In this document: in pieces, positions 11,101-23,100 of the stretch | Position numbering within the stretch: position 1 is the first letter of the stretch | How the letters are laid out: every line of letters starts with the position of its first letter | Assembly: GCA_965644315.1 (NCBI GenBank) | Contig: CBFFRQ010000062.1 | Location: forward strand, 434,001 to 498,000 | Length of the DNA: 64,000 bases | Direction: 5' to 3' | Origin: Caecitellus pseudoparvulus | Lineage: Eukaryota > Bigyra: Bicosoecida | Made by a program: the position numbers and the translations under genes | Notes under the pieces: model-generated | Told to the model about the DNA's origin: nothing | Databases searched by the model: none | What the model saw: the letters and a program-made list of their open reading frames with translations, nothing else

Positions 11101-14100
11101 CCGACAGGGCCGAGCCTGCAGTTTCGACTGCGGCGGCTCCAGCATCTGCTGTCCCGCGATCCACGGAGAAAGAACAGAGCACGGAGGCAAGCAGGCAGGT
11201 GGCTGTCTCTTCAGAACTTAAGCCGTGCATGGGCTTCACGAGTCCGTTAACGCCAGACAGTAGGAACCTCTGGGGTGCAAGGTCTTGCGCAAGAGTGGAT
11301 AGGGGAACGCCTGGTGCCTCACCGAGCATCCAGCATGACGCGTTCACGCCTCCATCTACCGAGGCGCGGACAATGCGTGCAAGTGGCTCCATGCCCAAGA
11401 TCATGTTCTGCGTCAGACAAAGCCGCTCTCGAAGCATGCGCATCGGAGCTGCCCCACTCATCTCACCTGCATGCTGTGGAAGCTTCACCATGTCTCTCAG
11501 ACGCAGCTGTACAGCACCCTCGCGTTGCCTTTCCTCAGATGCACGCAGCACGAAGTCCTGGATCGGTCTCTCAATTGCATCCTGCCTTCCACACACTGCG
11601 GTGAACTCCTGAAACTCCTCACGCAGCTCCTTCCAAGCATCCAAGAATGCCACGACAATGTTCAGACCGCGCTCTCGAACCGCTGCCGGCAGACGTGGGT
11701 CTCTAAGCACTACTTGCATGGTCACATCGTTGGCTTCAGTGTCCGTGAACAACAGGGCGGCTTCTTCCATGCACCAGTTGTACGCCTTCAACATCAAAGG
11801 GATGTGCTTGCTGAACCGCAGCGCCGCCCCACGGTCTGTGCTCGTCACCTCCAATGCAACTTCTGCCACATCTTTGAACTCGGAAGGCCGCTCAGTGTCT
11901 CGGCCTTGCGCAGCAGCCCCCGCACTGCCTGCAGGTTCATCGTGCAGTGCGACCAGGTCCAGATGTCTCAACTGCCCCGCAACTTCCTCCAGCTTCAGGG
12001 ACAGCGCCTGCTGAGCAGCACGAGGATTCTGCTCGTCCAGCATGCACTGCACCTCAAAGCTTGCCTTGCTGACGGCGTTGATCAGCACACTGAAACTCAA
12101 ACCAGCCACCCCATGGAGCTCCCGCACCTTCGCTTGGCGTGTGTCCTCCCCAGCTGCAAGTACAGCGTCACATGCAGCCTGAACCTGGGCTTGGGTGCTT
12201 TGGCTGGCCAGACTCACTGCACTCCATGCACCAAGGCCCAGGCTTGTCATAACACCATTCCGCGCCAGAAGCTTGGTCAGCGTTGCTATGTCTCCACTGT
12301 CGTGAGAAACGATGCGACAGAAGAGGAACGAAGCCCATGCTGGGCTGCTCTGCACAAGCCATTGGGTGCAAGCCTGCACCTCATCCGTGCACCAGTCCGC
12401 CACATTGCCATGCACGATGCACCTTGCCAAATCGTCACAAAATGCAACACACCGCTGCATGAAGCCGACCCTGTCGTACATGCTCCAAGCACGACCAGAC
12501 AAACCTGCCTGGTCTCCACACAAGTTCGTCGCTTGTGCTGAGAGTGCGTTCGTCTCAGCGGATCGTTGGAACGAGAAAAACCCTCCGACGACTCGCAGCA
12601 CCTGTGAGCCTTCATTGCTGTGTGCCATGTACGCGATCGGCGCACCTGCGGCACTCCCATCTGCTGAATCGCCCTGTATGTCAGAAGTGTACGATGTGCT
12701 GACCTCAATTGGCATGGGCCACCGGGAGCCTGGCAAGGCTTCCGCCAACACGGTGTGCAGAGCCTCTCTAGTACTATCGGCTGCATCTTCAGAAATACTG
12801 CACAGCAATTCCAGCAGTGCAACTCGGCCTGTCAGAGACAAGCACTCCGGATCGCCGAAGAGCACTGAGGGCGCCGTGTCCATCTCCCGCACTGTAGCAT
12901 TGGTGTGGCCCACAAGACCGCCAACCAAGGCCTGCAGTGCGCCAGCCGATGCAGGAAGGCTGTTCGCAGTTGAAAGCCACACCAGGACAGCAACGCAAGC
13001 GTCCCTGGCGGGCTCGATGAGCGGACCTTCGCGCAAACTCGCGACCTGCGCCAGAGCAAGCAATGCGAAGTCCAGCGCTGGCATGCTGTCGTATTCATGC
13101 TGGCATTCAACCAGGCACTCCGCAACTGTCTTTCTCAGTCGAGCTGGCACCCTGCAAAGCACCTCGAAGGATACGAGAAGTACTACACAAACCTGCAGAG
13201 TCCCGGGGAAGTACTCTTCAGCAGACTGGCCGCTCCGCAGGGAAAACTCGCGCAATGTTCGAACTTGTTCGACCCACTTGCACCACTCTTCCTCACTCTG
13301 CACAGCATCATCGATATCTTCTGCAAGCTTGCCCACTGCAGATCGTGCGATCTCAGCAGCGGCTGACTCCACCCCGTCACGCATGATTTCAGCCTTGAAA
13401 TCCTCCAGCTGCTCGTCACTCGACACTCCAATGAGTGAGCTGAGCATTGACTGCAGTGATACGCCCAGATTTGCGAGCATTGTCTTGAGAATCACAGGGG
13501 TGAGCACTGAGGCAAGTGGAACCTCTTGCTGACCCCTTAGACGTTCGATTTCAGTCGCACACCGACCTTTCAATGCAAAAGACACAAGCTCAAACTCCTT
13601 TGGAGACAGGCGCCGCTCAGACGTGGTCTGAACCCTCACACTACTCTCAGCGGGGCAAATGAAGCCCAGTGTGATGCGGATAAAATCCTGAAACCAAGCT
13701 TTTCGAGCTGCCTCGTTCTCCGCAAGCAGCTCCAAGGCTGGCTTCAAGAACGAGAAGCTTCCGGGCGCCTGCTGTGGAAGATCCAGTCGTCGAACTGCCT
13801 CACGGAGAGTGGCCGAAGGTTCACCTCCACTTGATATGCGCGAGGCATCAAGCAAATCAGTCATAGCTTCCATGAAGCTTGAGAAGCATGGTGTTGAGGG
13901 GGCCCAGGGCGACTGAGGAACCAAGTTCAGCGGGTAGAAACTGTGCTGCAGAGCTTTCTTGCGAATCACTTGCCTTGCAACCACCGACTTCAGGCACGTC
14001 GATGCAAACTTGGCTCCCCATACTGCAAGAGCGGCACTCTCCCACGCTGCAGAATCCGGCAAAGCGTTAGGGCTCAGGCCTGCGATGGCCTCCAAGCCGT

Positions 14101-17100
14101 AGTCTTGGCACAGGCTTGTGAGGACATCTGGGAGCATTTTGTTGAACAACCAGGTGATGCCATCGCGAATCTGCGACAAGACACTGCCTTTCATGCCATC
14201 CTCCACAACAGCATCAGCTGCATCGCGCAAGGCGGCTTGGGCTGTCTGATGCCAGAAACGCTGCAGCAGCTCACCCAAAGCAGCGATCAAATACGGTCGT
14301 GCCTTCACAATGTCAGCTAGTGTGCCTGGGCCAGCCCTGCCGTTTGAAACGAAAATCGAAGCTGTGTAGAATTCCGGAACGCGTTCAAGTCCTCTACTTC
14401 TAACTTCCTCCACCTTTGCCCGTTGATGCCTGAAGGTCACCCTCCGAGCAGCCTCGAGCACCAGGTCCTCAAGTGATGCTCTGAGCTCCTGGCCCGCATC
14501 ACAGCCGCCATCTGCACTCGGCAGCCCCATCGCAGCAGCAAGCCACTTGTGCGACTGCTCCCCTGGTCTGACCCCCAAGGCATCGCCCCCTTCGCCTTCC
14601 GCCACCACATCAATGCCATCAACAAACACGTTCTCCCAAGCTGATGACAGAGGTACGAAGTTGTACGCGGCTCCCAATGACGCCAGCTGCAAGGGGCTGT
14701 ACAGGATCATCACAACCGCCGGGGTGGGGATGCTCCTCCATGCCCTGCATGCCTCACTCTCACGCAAGCGAGTCTGGAACACGGCTCGACACGAGTCAAT
14801 GGCTTGGCGGACGACATTTACCTGGCTTGCTGTGTGACTGCCCATGTTCGCACACACGACCAAGGATGGCAGCTCTGAGTTGGGCTCGATGCAGCCCTGC
14901 TGGGCAACACGCAACGCAAGCTCGAAGAAGTCGCTGATCCTGTCCACGATGCCAGTGGAGCTGGACGCCTCTGACAGCGAGTACACGAAGGCCGACTGGG
15001 GCGCTACCGCGCCAGCTGCAGCTCCGTCAGCAGCCGCCCCGCCTCTAATGCCACCTTCCAAAGCTGCATGCCTGCTCAAGTCGAGTGACGCAAGAGACTC
15101 CACCCTGCAGCCAAGCAGGGCTGCAGCACTTGCACCGCAGCTCTCCAACTGGGCCACTCCTGAGCTGTGGCGCGCAAACACCATGAACTGACACGCAGAC
15201 GACACAGACTTTGAAGGTTCCCTGGTGGCTGACACTGCACGCTGCCAAGCTGTGCGGACTGAGTCAAGCAGGCCATGCAACAGCCGCTGCCCACTGAAGT
15301 GCTCCTGTCTCGCCACATACTCCGTGACGTACCGAGAAGGGAAGACGCCGTTGCGGTTGCCGGAGGCGAACGCACCAGCACGTGCCATCTGGAGCAGCTG
15401 CGCATTGCATGCATCCACATGCCTCTCCATGGATGCAAGCAAGCGCTTTGTCACAATACACTCAGGGCCTGCTTCTGCCCCTGCATCAGGGGCAGCAGCA
15501 GTGCTGTAGCCCACCACACCTTCCTCGCCTGCTGCTCCTGCCTCCGATGCTGAGGCAGGCTGCCCCTCGTCCCCTGAGCCGTCCATCATGCGGAACGGCG
15601 AGGGGACTTCAAAGTTTGTGTCCATGCTTTGCGTTTGCCGTAGCAGACGCAGAATCAGAGCGGGCACAGTCTCAGCTTCGGTGTACCCTTGGAACATCAA
15701 GGAAGGGTGTCCAGAGGCCACAAAGCCGGCGAACCTCTCAACCTCCTCCTCAAGGTGGTGGAAGAAGGCCTGCAGACCCGGCTTGTATCGGATGCCACTG
15801 AAGCACGGCGGGATGTGCTGGGGCAAGCTTTCAAGCTGGCTCCGCAGAGCGTCACGGGCAGACAGGACGAACTTGGAGAACCGATTCAGCAGCGGACTGG
15901 GCATGTGCCGAAGCTGACTCAAGGGCACATGCACAACAACCTTGAAGGCGGGGTGCACGTGCACTGGGATGGACATGGCGCCAATGGTGATGTCAGCGTA
16001 GTACGTCTTCTTGCCTTTGTACGTCGCAGAGCGGTAGTACCGGTTGAACACATCGTACAGCGCTGTGAACACAGACTGCGGGCAGTTCACGAGCAGAGCA
16101 GTTTCACCACTCCCCGCCGCTTGCTTGACACGGCGCAAGGTCTTCGCGATGTTCGTCGGGTTCTGGTCATCTGGGAAGTCACTCAGCGAGATCACCGTAG
16201 TCGCCCCACGATCCAGGATGCCCAGGTCAAACAGCATGTCCACGCCTGCCTCACAGTTGGACCGGTCCACCACCAGGGCGTGTCGGAAGTGGGCTTTGCT
16301 CGGGTCGCCCTCGTACTCCTGCCCCAACAGGTTGGAAAGAGACTCGAGTGCTGCCGGCTCGTACTGCCTTCCGCCTGCTTGGCCAGCTGCCCCACCGTGT
16401 GCTGCCCCACCACCAAGGCCGCCCAGTTGGCACTCGAGCAGGAAAGCCTCAACAAGGCGGCTGAACTCCTCACGGTCCCCTGCGATGCGGGACACTGTCT
16501 GCATGTTGCATCGGAGTCCTCCCACGAGCACATCGGCAGTCAGCCTGTGCAGCCCCGCATCCTGCAGCCTGTGCCGGATGTGGCGACACAAGTACACGAA
16601 GTCGCGCAGATGGAACCAACTAAAGAACCTGCCACTCAATGCATCACGCTGGGACTCAGCCTGGAAAGCTGCGCAGATGCCACGGACCAGCTCCAGCTGC
16701 CTTGACGTGTCTCCGTACTTCGGATGTGCCGACGTCAGCACTCCATCCACAAGCTCCTTCACCAGCTTGCGCGAGCCGTCCTTCAGCAACAGCTGCATGC
16801 CAAGAGTGACGATGTCCTTCTGCTGCACTTTGCCCTGACTGCAGTGCACGGACCGGTTGGTCTTTGCAGCGTCCAGCGTCGAGTTGGACAGCAAGATTGT
16901 CGGGGGGCCGTCCTTCTCCTCCAGCACATCGTGCAGAGCTTTCAGCGCTTGGCGGCGCTCCTTCGGCAACCCCGCCTCATCGATCACAACACACACACGA
17001 GTGGCGTTCCCAGGAGTTGATGCGATCCGCTGCCGCTGGATCGCACTCTGGTACACCTTCTGCAGCTCCTCAGAGGTGGTCACCTCGGAACACTGGTAGT

Positions 17101-20100
17101 GCTCAATCTGCATGTGTGGGAACCTCCGCAGCACTGCGCTCTGTGAGCTCCGACCAGCGAAGTTGTCGGCCACGATCATCACTGCCATGGTCTTCCCACA
17201 CCCTGGTGGGCCCGTCGTCAAGACGTTGAAGGTGGGCGTCACACACACAGCCAGGCTTGCTGTGAACACTGCTTCCTGCATGGGCGCTGTCTCAGCCAGG
17301 CCATCTGGCCGCTTCTTGATCTCCGAGAACAAGTGCTCCATGGCCCCGTTCAACGTGTTCTGCAGCTCGCCATGCACCAAGTCGGGCTGTCCCACACCGT
17401 CCATGGCGGCCAAGAACGCTAAGCGGTAGGAATCGTGTCCATTCACGCGTTCAGCTTCGACTCGACTTGGCAAGCGCAGCAAGTAGCACACTGCAATTGA
17501 CACTAACAAGGACTGCTTCAACAAGTCACGCAGGAACTGCACACTGCCTTGGTCTGTCCTGAGGCTCGGCTTGGGCAAGAAGGGGTTCACGGAGACTTCT
17601 CGCCCGGCCACCTTCTCACCTGTGCGCACTCCAGCCCGCAAGAGCCATGCCGCGAGGTCCACACACCGCACGAGGTCTCGAAGAGACACGTGAATGCGCC
17701 GCAGTTCGAAGCGCCGGACAGTCTCCTGGGCTGCGAGCACAAGCCTTGCCGCCATCTGTGTGAAGCCTTGCAATGCCCGCGCATGCTGCTCCTTCACTCC
17801 CCGTGTCACTTGCCCAACGTGAGGCAACTGCCAAGCCTTCTGCTCCACGTACATGCGCAGGAACGCCTCTTCATCCTCAGTCTGCAGATCAGGCGCCGCC
17901 TTCTCCATCGTTCGCATGGAGGCTGGGAGGTACTTCACGATGAATGGAGCGTAGGCATCCTCACCATCCTCGCCATCCTTGCTTCCTTGCCGTTCCAATG
18001 GCGCAGGTGGCGGTGCAGCTTGACCTGCGCCAGCTGCCGCTTGTGCGCCCTGCACAGGCGTGTAGTTCACCACTCCTTGTGCCTGTCGCCGAAGCTGCTC
18101 CCTCGTGGCCTTGGGGTTGATGGCGCCCACGAAGTACAGGTTCTTGGGCAGTTCACGCCCGTTCACGGAGTGCTGTGTGAACGCCTCACATACGATGCCG
18201 AGGTCCCCTGCCGTGTTCAGCTCATCCACGAACACACACATGGTCAGCTTGGCAGATGCAGCGTCGCGCTTCCTTGCTCGCGGCACAGACCGCTCAGCGT
18301 CGGCAAGGGTGGCTTCGATTCGCTTCAGCTCTGCTTCCCACTTGGATGCAGTCATGCCAGCGTGCATGAGCACACGGCTGTACAGCGTCGCCGTCTCGCT
18401 CGTGAACACTGACTTGAACACCACCCGGAAGTCCAGCCTCTGTGAGAATGTGTCCGTGCCGGCTGCCGCAGGTTGCGCCGCCCCTGCCTCTCCAGCTGCC
18501 GCTGCCCCTGCTCCAGCCCCGCCAACACCCTGCCCTTGCTTGCTCAGCTCCTCCATTTCCGAGCTGACGGCATCAAAGGTCACCCTCGTCTCCGTCATGT
18601 GCTTGACGAGCTCCGCCACGTCGGCCACACGGCCCTGCGTGTGGAAGTAGTTGAAGTTCTGCTGCAGCCGCTCCCTGTGTGCGGCTGGGATGCCAGCAGC
18701 CTGCCGTGGATACTGCCTCAATGCCAGCTGGATCAAGATGGGCACTTCGTCAAACAGCTTGTTCTGCAGCTCCTCAGATGCATGGGACTCGAACACGTCC
18801 ATGACATGCTCCAGATCCACGACACGTGGGTCATTCGTCAGCTCCACCTTCTCCCATGACGGAGAGACTGGAGGCACATTCGTGACCTCCACCGTGGTCA
18901 AGTCAGGGGACACCTCATACGTCGCACCCTTGATCCGCAGGATGCCGGACAGGGCCGCGATGTCACTGCTGACAGCTTCGATGCTGCGCCCTTCCAACTG
19001 CAGCTGGCGCAGTCGAGCTTGCAGCCGGGGCAAGTTCACACGCGCAAAAGCACGCAACGCAGTGACCAGGAACAAGGACATGTCAAACAGGACATCATCA
19101 CGGGAGTTGCGCAGGAGGCTGTACATGTTCACCAAGAAACTCTTGCACACACCTGTGTCGCCTGCAAGCACCATGGAGTTGCCCGACTTGCACCAGTCGT
19201 GCAGCTCCAACATGCGCAGGGAGTCCCGAAGCGCCAGCACAAAGTTGTTGCGCTCAAGCAGTGGACGCAGCAGTGCAGTGTCCCGCATGCCAAAGGCTGG
19301 CGCGATCCCAGCCCGCAACTCTGCCATGTCGAAGCCATTTTTTCCGTCCTGAGCGTCTGAGCTCAGGTATGTGACCATGTTGTCAGAGCCAGGAGCCAAG
19401 CTCAGGGTCCGCATCAGCGTCTTGGCTTCCTGCAGCGTGCATGACGATGGGTACACAACGAGGACTCTGAAGTCGAAGACGCCTCCGACAGGTTCAGAGG
19501 ACTTCACCTTTGTCGGCCGGATGGTGGCGACACGCAACCCACCATGGAACATCCCACACGTTGTAGCGACCTCGTAAATCATGAACGACAGCATCTCGTA
19601 CCAAAACGAAGCCTTGGCACATTCATGCCTGATTGATGATTGACTCGGATTCTTCTTGGCGGTGTCGCTCATGGTCTGCAAGTACTTCAGTCGGGTTTCC
19701 AGCAGCTTGGCCATCTGCACGACCAAGCGCAGGTTCACATCAGCTGCGCCCCTCAAGAAAGGGTGCTCCGCAAGCGCAACAGCAAGTATGTCTCGCAAGG
19801 CTTCATCGCCCAGGCGATCCGCCAAGCCTTCCATGCTCGGAAGGAACTTCGAGCTCCGGATCTCGGCACAGGCGTCAGCGAGGCAGCGGCAAGCATCGCC
19901 TCCGCAGCCCTGTGCGTGCATGTGCAGGCCAAGCCCCACAGCACACAGTCGGAGTGTCGGGTCCATGTGCAGGTCGCCCATGTTGACGACCCGCATGGAG
20001 TCGCGCCATTTCACAGCCAAGTGCCCGTCCAGCTCGGCCAGAAGTGGATGGGACGCTGCACGAACACCACCGCCCGCGCCTGCACTGGGCCAAGCTTCCC

Positions 20101-23100
20101 GAGCCGGGAACTCCGTCTTGCCCAGTGCTGGCAGCTCCATGGCGACGTGAAGCTGGACTGAACAGTCGAGAACACATGCCTCACCTGACTGCATGTCACG
20201 CAGAAGTCCCAGGCTGAACATGTCAAACAAGCACTGCGACAACTGACCCACGTCAGCCTGCTCAAACACGTCAAAGTGCATCCACACACGGCCGCCGCTT
20301 TCTCCCAGCCCCTGCACTACTTCCTTGTACTGCTGGATCAGATGGGACACGGTGAACCCTTCGTGCACTGGGACACGAATGAGCTTCGCGCCATCAGCTT
20401 CGCAGCTCCTGGAAATGTGGAATGACTTGCCACTTCCAGGCCCGCCAGCCACCAAGTCTGCTCCAGATACGTGGCGAGCTCCCGCAGCCTGGTGCTGTGC
20501 TGCCCAGCTGAGGGATCGCAGCTGGTTGACGCTGGCCGGCACTGGCTCCTTCTTCCACCAAGTATCAGCTGCTGGCGCGACAAACTGACGCATGCCCACC
20601 ACATCGCCAAATAGCAGGTACACTTCCACTGAGAGGTCTGGCGACTGCAAGCACCGGTTCAATGCATCTCGTGCCACCGCGGAGAGACGATCCACCCCCA
20701 GGCAGTAGACAGCAGGAGCAAATGGGGCCTTGCTGCACAGCATGCGCCCCAGCCACTCGATGTCTGCAACAGTCGCGTCAGCATCACAACGATACAGCTG
20801 ACTGGGATGCAGGGGCACGCCCACTGATGCATGGTGCTCCAGCGCCTTGTGGCACATGTGGTGCAAGGACTTGCCTCGCAGCAGCACCACCGACACCGCA
20901 CCTGCATCTTCAGGAACCGCGCCCACATCCATTGCCCGTGCCAGTACACCTGCCGCCCAGGGCAAGCATCGAGCGACCTCGTCAAAGCCACCAGTGGCCT
21001 GTGCCTCCAACTTCTCACACATGGCTTGCTGTGCCAAAGCGTCCGTGGCAGGATAACACAGCATGGCATATGGCAGCAGTGCTTGCACGGCCTTGCGTGG
21101 CTCGTACTGCGTTCCCGCGAAGCCCTGCAGCGCCTGACTGAGGCCAAGCAGCAGCTTCGGCGTCAGAGCACTCAGTGCAGGGCAGTCATACAGTGCCTCC
21201 TCTGTGCCCCCTCGCCACGCATCAAGCTGGGCCTCCAAGAGCTCAAGTCGATTCCTCACCTTGTCCACAATGCTTTCTGTGGAGTCAGTGTCCACTTCGT
21301 TCAAGGGCACTGCAGCGCCACCCGGCTGATACTCGGGGTGGCCAGCGCTGGCCAGCTCAAGGTGCACTTTGTGAGCTTCCTCTGCGAGGTCATATGCAGC
21401 AAGGATGTGCTGCACAGCGTCGCCATCGTCATCACCTGACTCCCCCACGACCTGCGCATTGGTGATGTTCTCCAACAACTGATCGGGTGTCCACGGCACC
21501 CTCGTACCACTCGTTTCGCCTCCAATGGCGTACGAAAGTGAAATGCCACTGCGGTGCCCCGTCTCGTCGAGAATGGACACGAACTGACCTGTCCCACTGA
21601 TCTCACGGTGCAGCAGCAGGAGGTTGGAGTTTGCTGCGTCCCGGTTGGCGCGCTGCAGCGCAGATGCCACACGCTCCCAGTTATCCACCAGCGCCTTGAT
21701 CTCACCAACCAACGCCTCAGCAACGGCGCCTCGAGTGCTCCGTGCTCCACTCCCACTGGCATCCTCCCGCGATGCTCGTGAAGTGATCACCCCATCCACA
21801 GCCCTCACAAGGTCCACAATGGACACTTGAGCGGCCCTTGCTCCCTCCGCTGCCATGCCGCCTCGAGCGAGTGGGGAAGCCTGGCGGGCTGGCAGTACAG
21901 CCTCAGCAAGCTGCCGCAGTGGCGGCAGGTGCCGCAGAAGCCCTTGCAAGTGGGTGTCAGCGGTTGATGCTTGCAAGGCCAGCTCGAACTGACCTGCATA
22001 GTCCTCGCTGTGCTCGTCGAGGTACTGCATGAAGTCTGACATGGACGGCAGTGCCGCGATGACTTGCATGATCGCCAGATCCAGCCCGCCGAGCTCGGCA
22101 CTGATGTTGGCCAGGGCGGCCTTTACCTGACTCACCTTGGCGCTTTGTGCCCTCCGGATCGGAGCACAGGCCACCTCCACATCACGGCACCCCAACACTC
22201 CCAGTGCTTCCCTGAAAGCGCCCAACGTGTCTTGCATGCGCAGCAACTCAGTCGCTTGCCGCACGTTCGCCACCTGCGTCTGGAAGACACTCGGCCGATC
22301 CGACGAAGACCCACCTTGGTCGTCGTTGAAGAAGCTGGAGATGGCGGCGAGCTCGCGCCCAAAGTGAGCACCACGTGGCAAGTCGTCGCCGCCCCCCATT
22401 CCCTGCGTGCCAGACCTGCCCAGCTCAGACACCTTCTGGTCACCCATGTTCAGCAGCTTCTTCAACCCTTCCAGGACTGCCTCGATCGCTGCATCCCAGC
22501 CACGGCCGGTGTGACGTTGGCCTGCCAGTCGCCGCGTGATGGCTTCCCGCACAAGTCGATCGCGGAACAGTACACTCTTGTGGTCCATGAAGTGCTTCAG
22601 CGCCCTGAACGATGTCTCAGACAGCACAACTCCACCTTGCTGCAGCTCAACAAAGTTCAGCCAATCTCTCACGGTGGAACCATCGTCTGGTGGTGGAACA
22701 GCGTCTCGTGCTTGGCCGGCACCAGCTCCGAACAGAGTCAGCTCCGAGTACCACAAAGCCATGGCTCGCAGGGACTGTGCCTTCTCCTTCGAGTTCGCGA
22801 GCGTGGCCATGCACTCACGCACGGCTGCGGGCACTTGATCTTCCTTCGTCAGTGCGATGCCAAGCACTCGCTGCAGCTTGGCATCCTCGGCCAAAGTCTG
22901 CAGGTCGTGCACAGTTACAGAATTATCGGAGAGGGAATCCTCTATCGTATCCATGCACTCTTGCACGTGGTCCCACACAATCCACACGACGTCGGACAGG
23001 CTGCAACTCTCAACATCGCCATCGTCATCGCCATCATCCTGGGTCTGGCAAGCCACCCTCTGAACATTCAAGACAGGCAATGGCTTCCCGCCAAACTCCT

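Noticed and set aside
15689-16705. Plus-strand frames inside the RNF213-like genes, several of them present in both copies
   Set aside because: Their presence in both copies only reflects the duplication. They are out of frame with the motor domain and have no family features.
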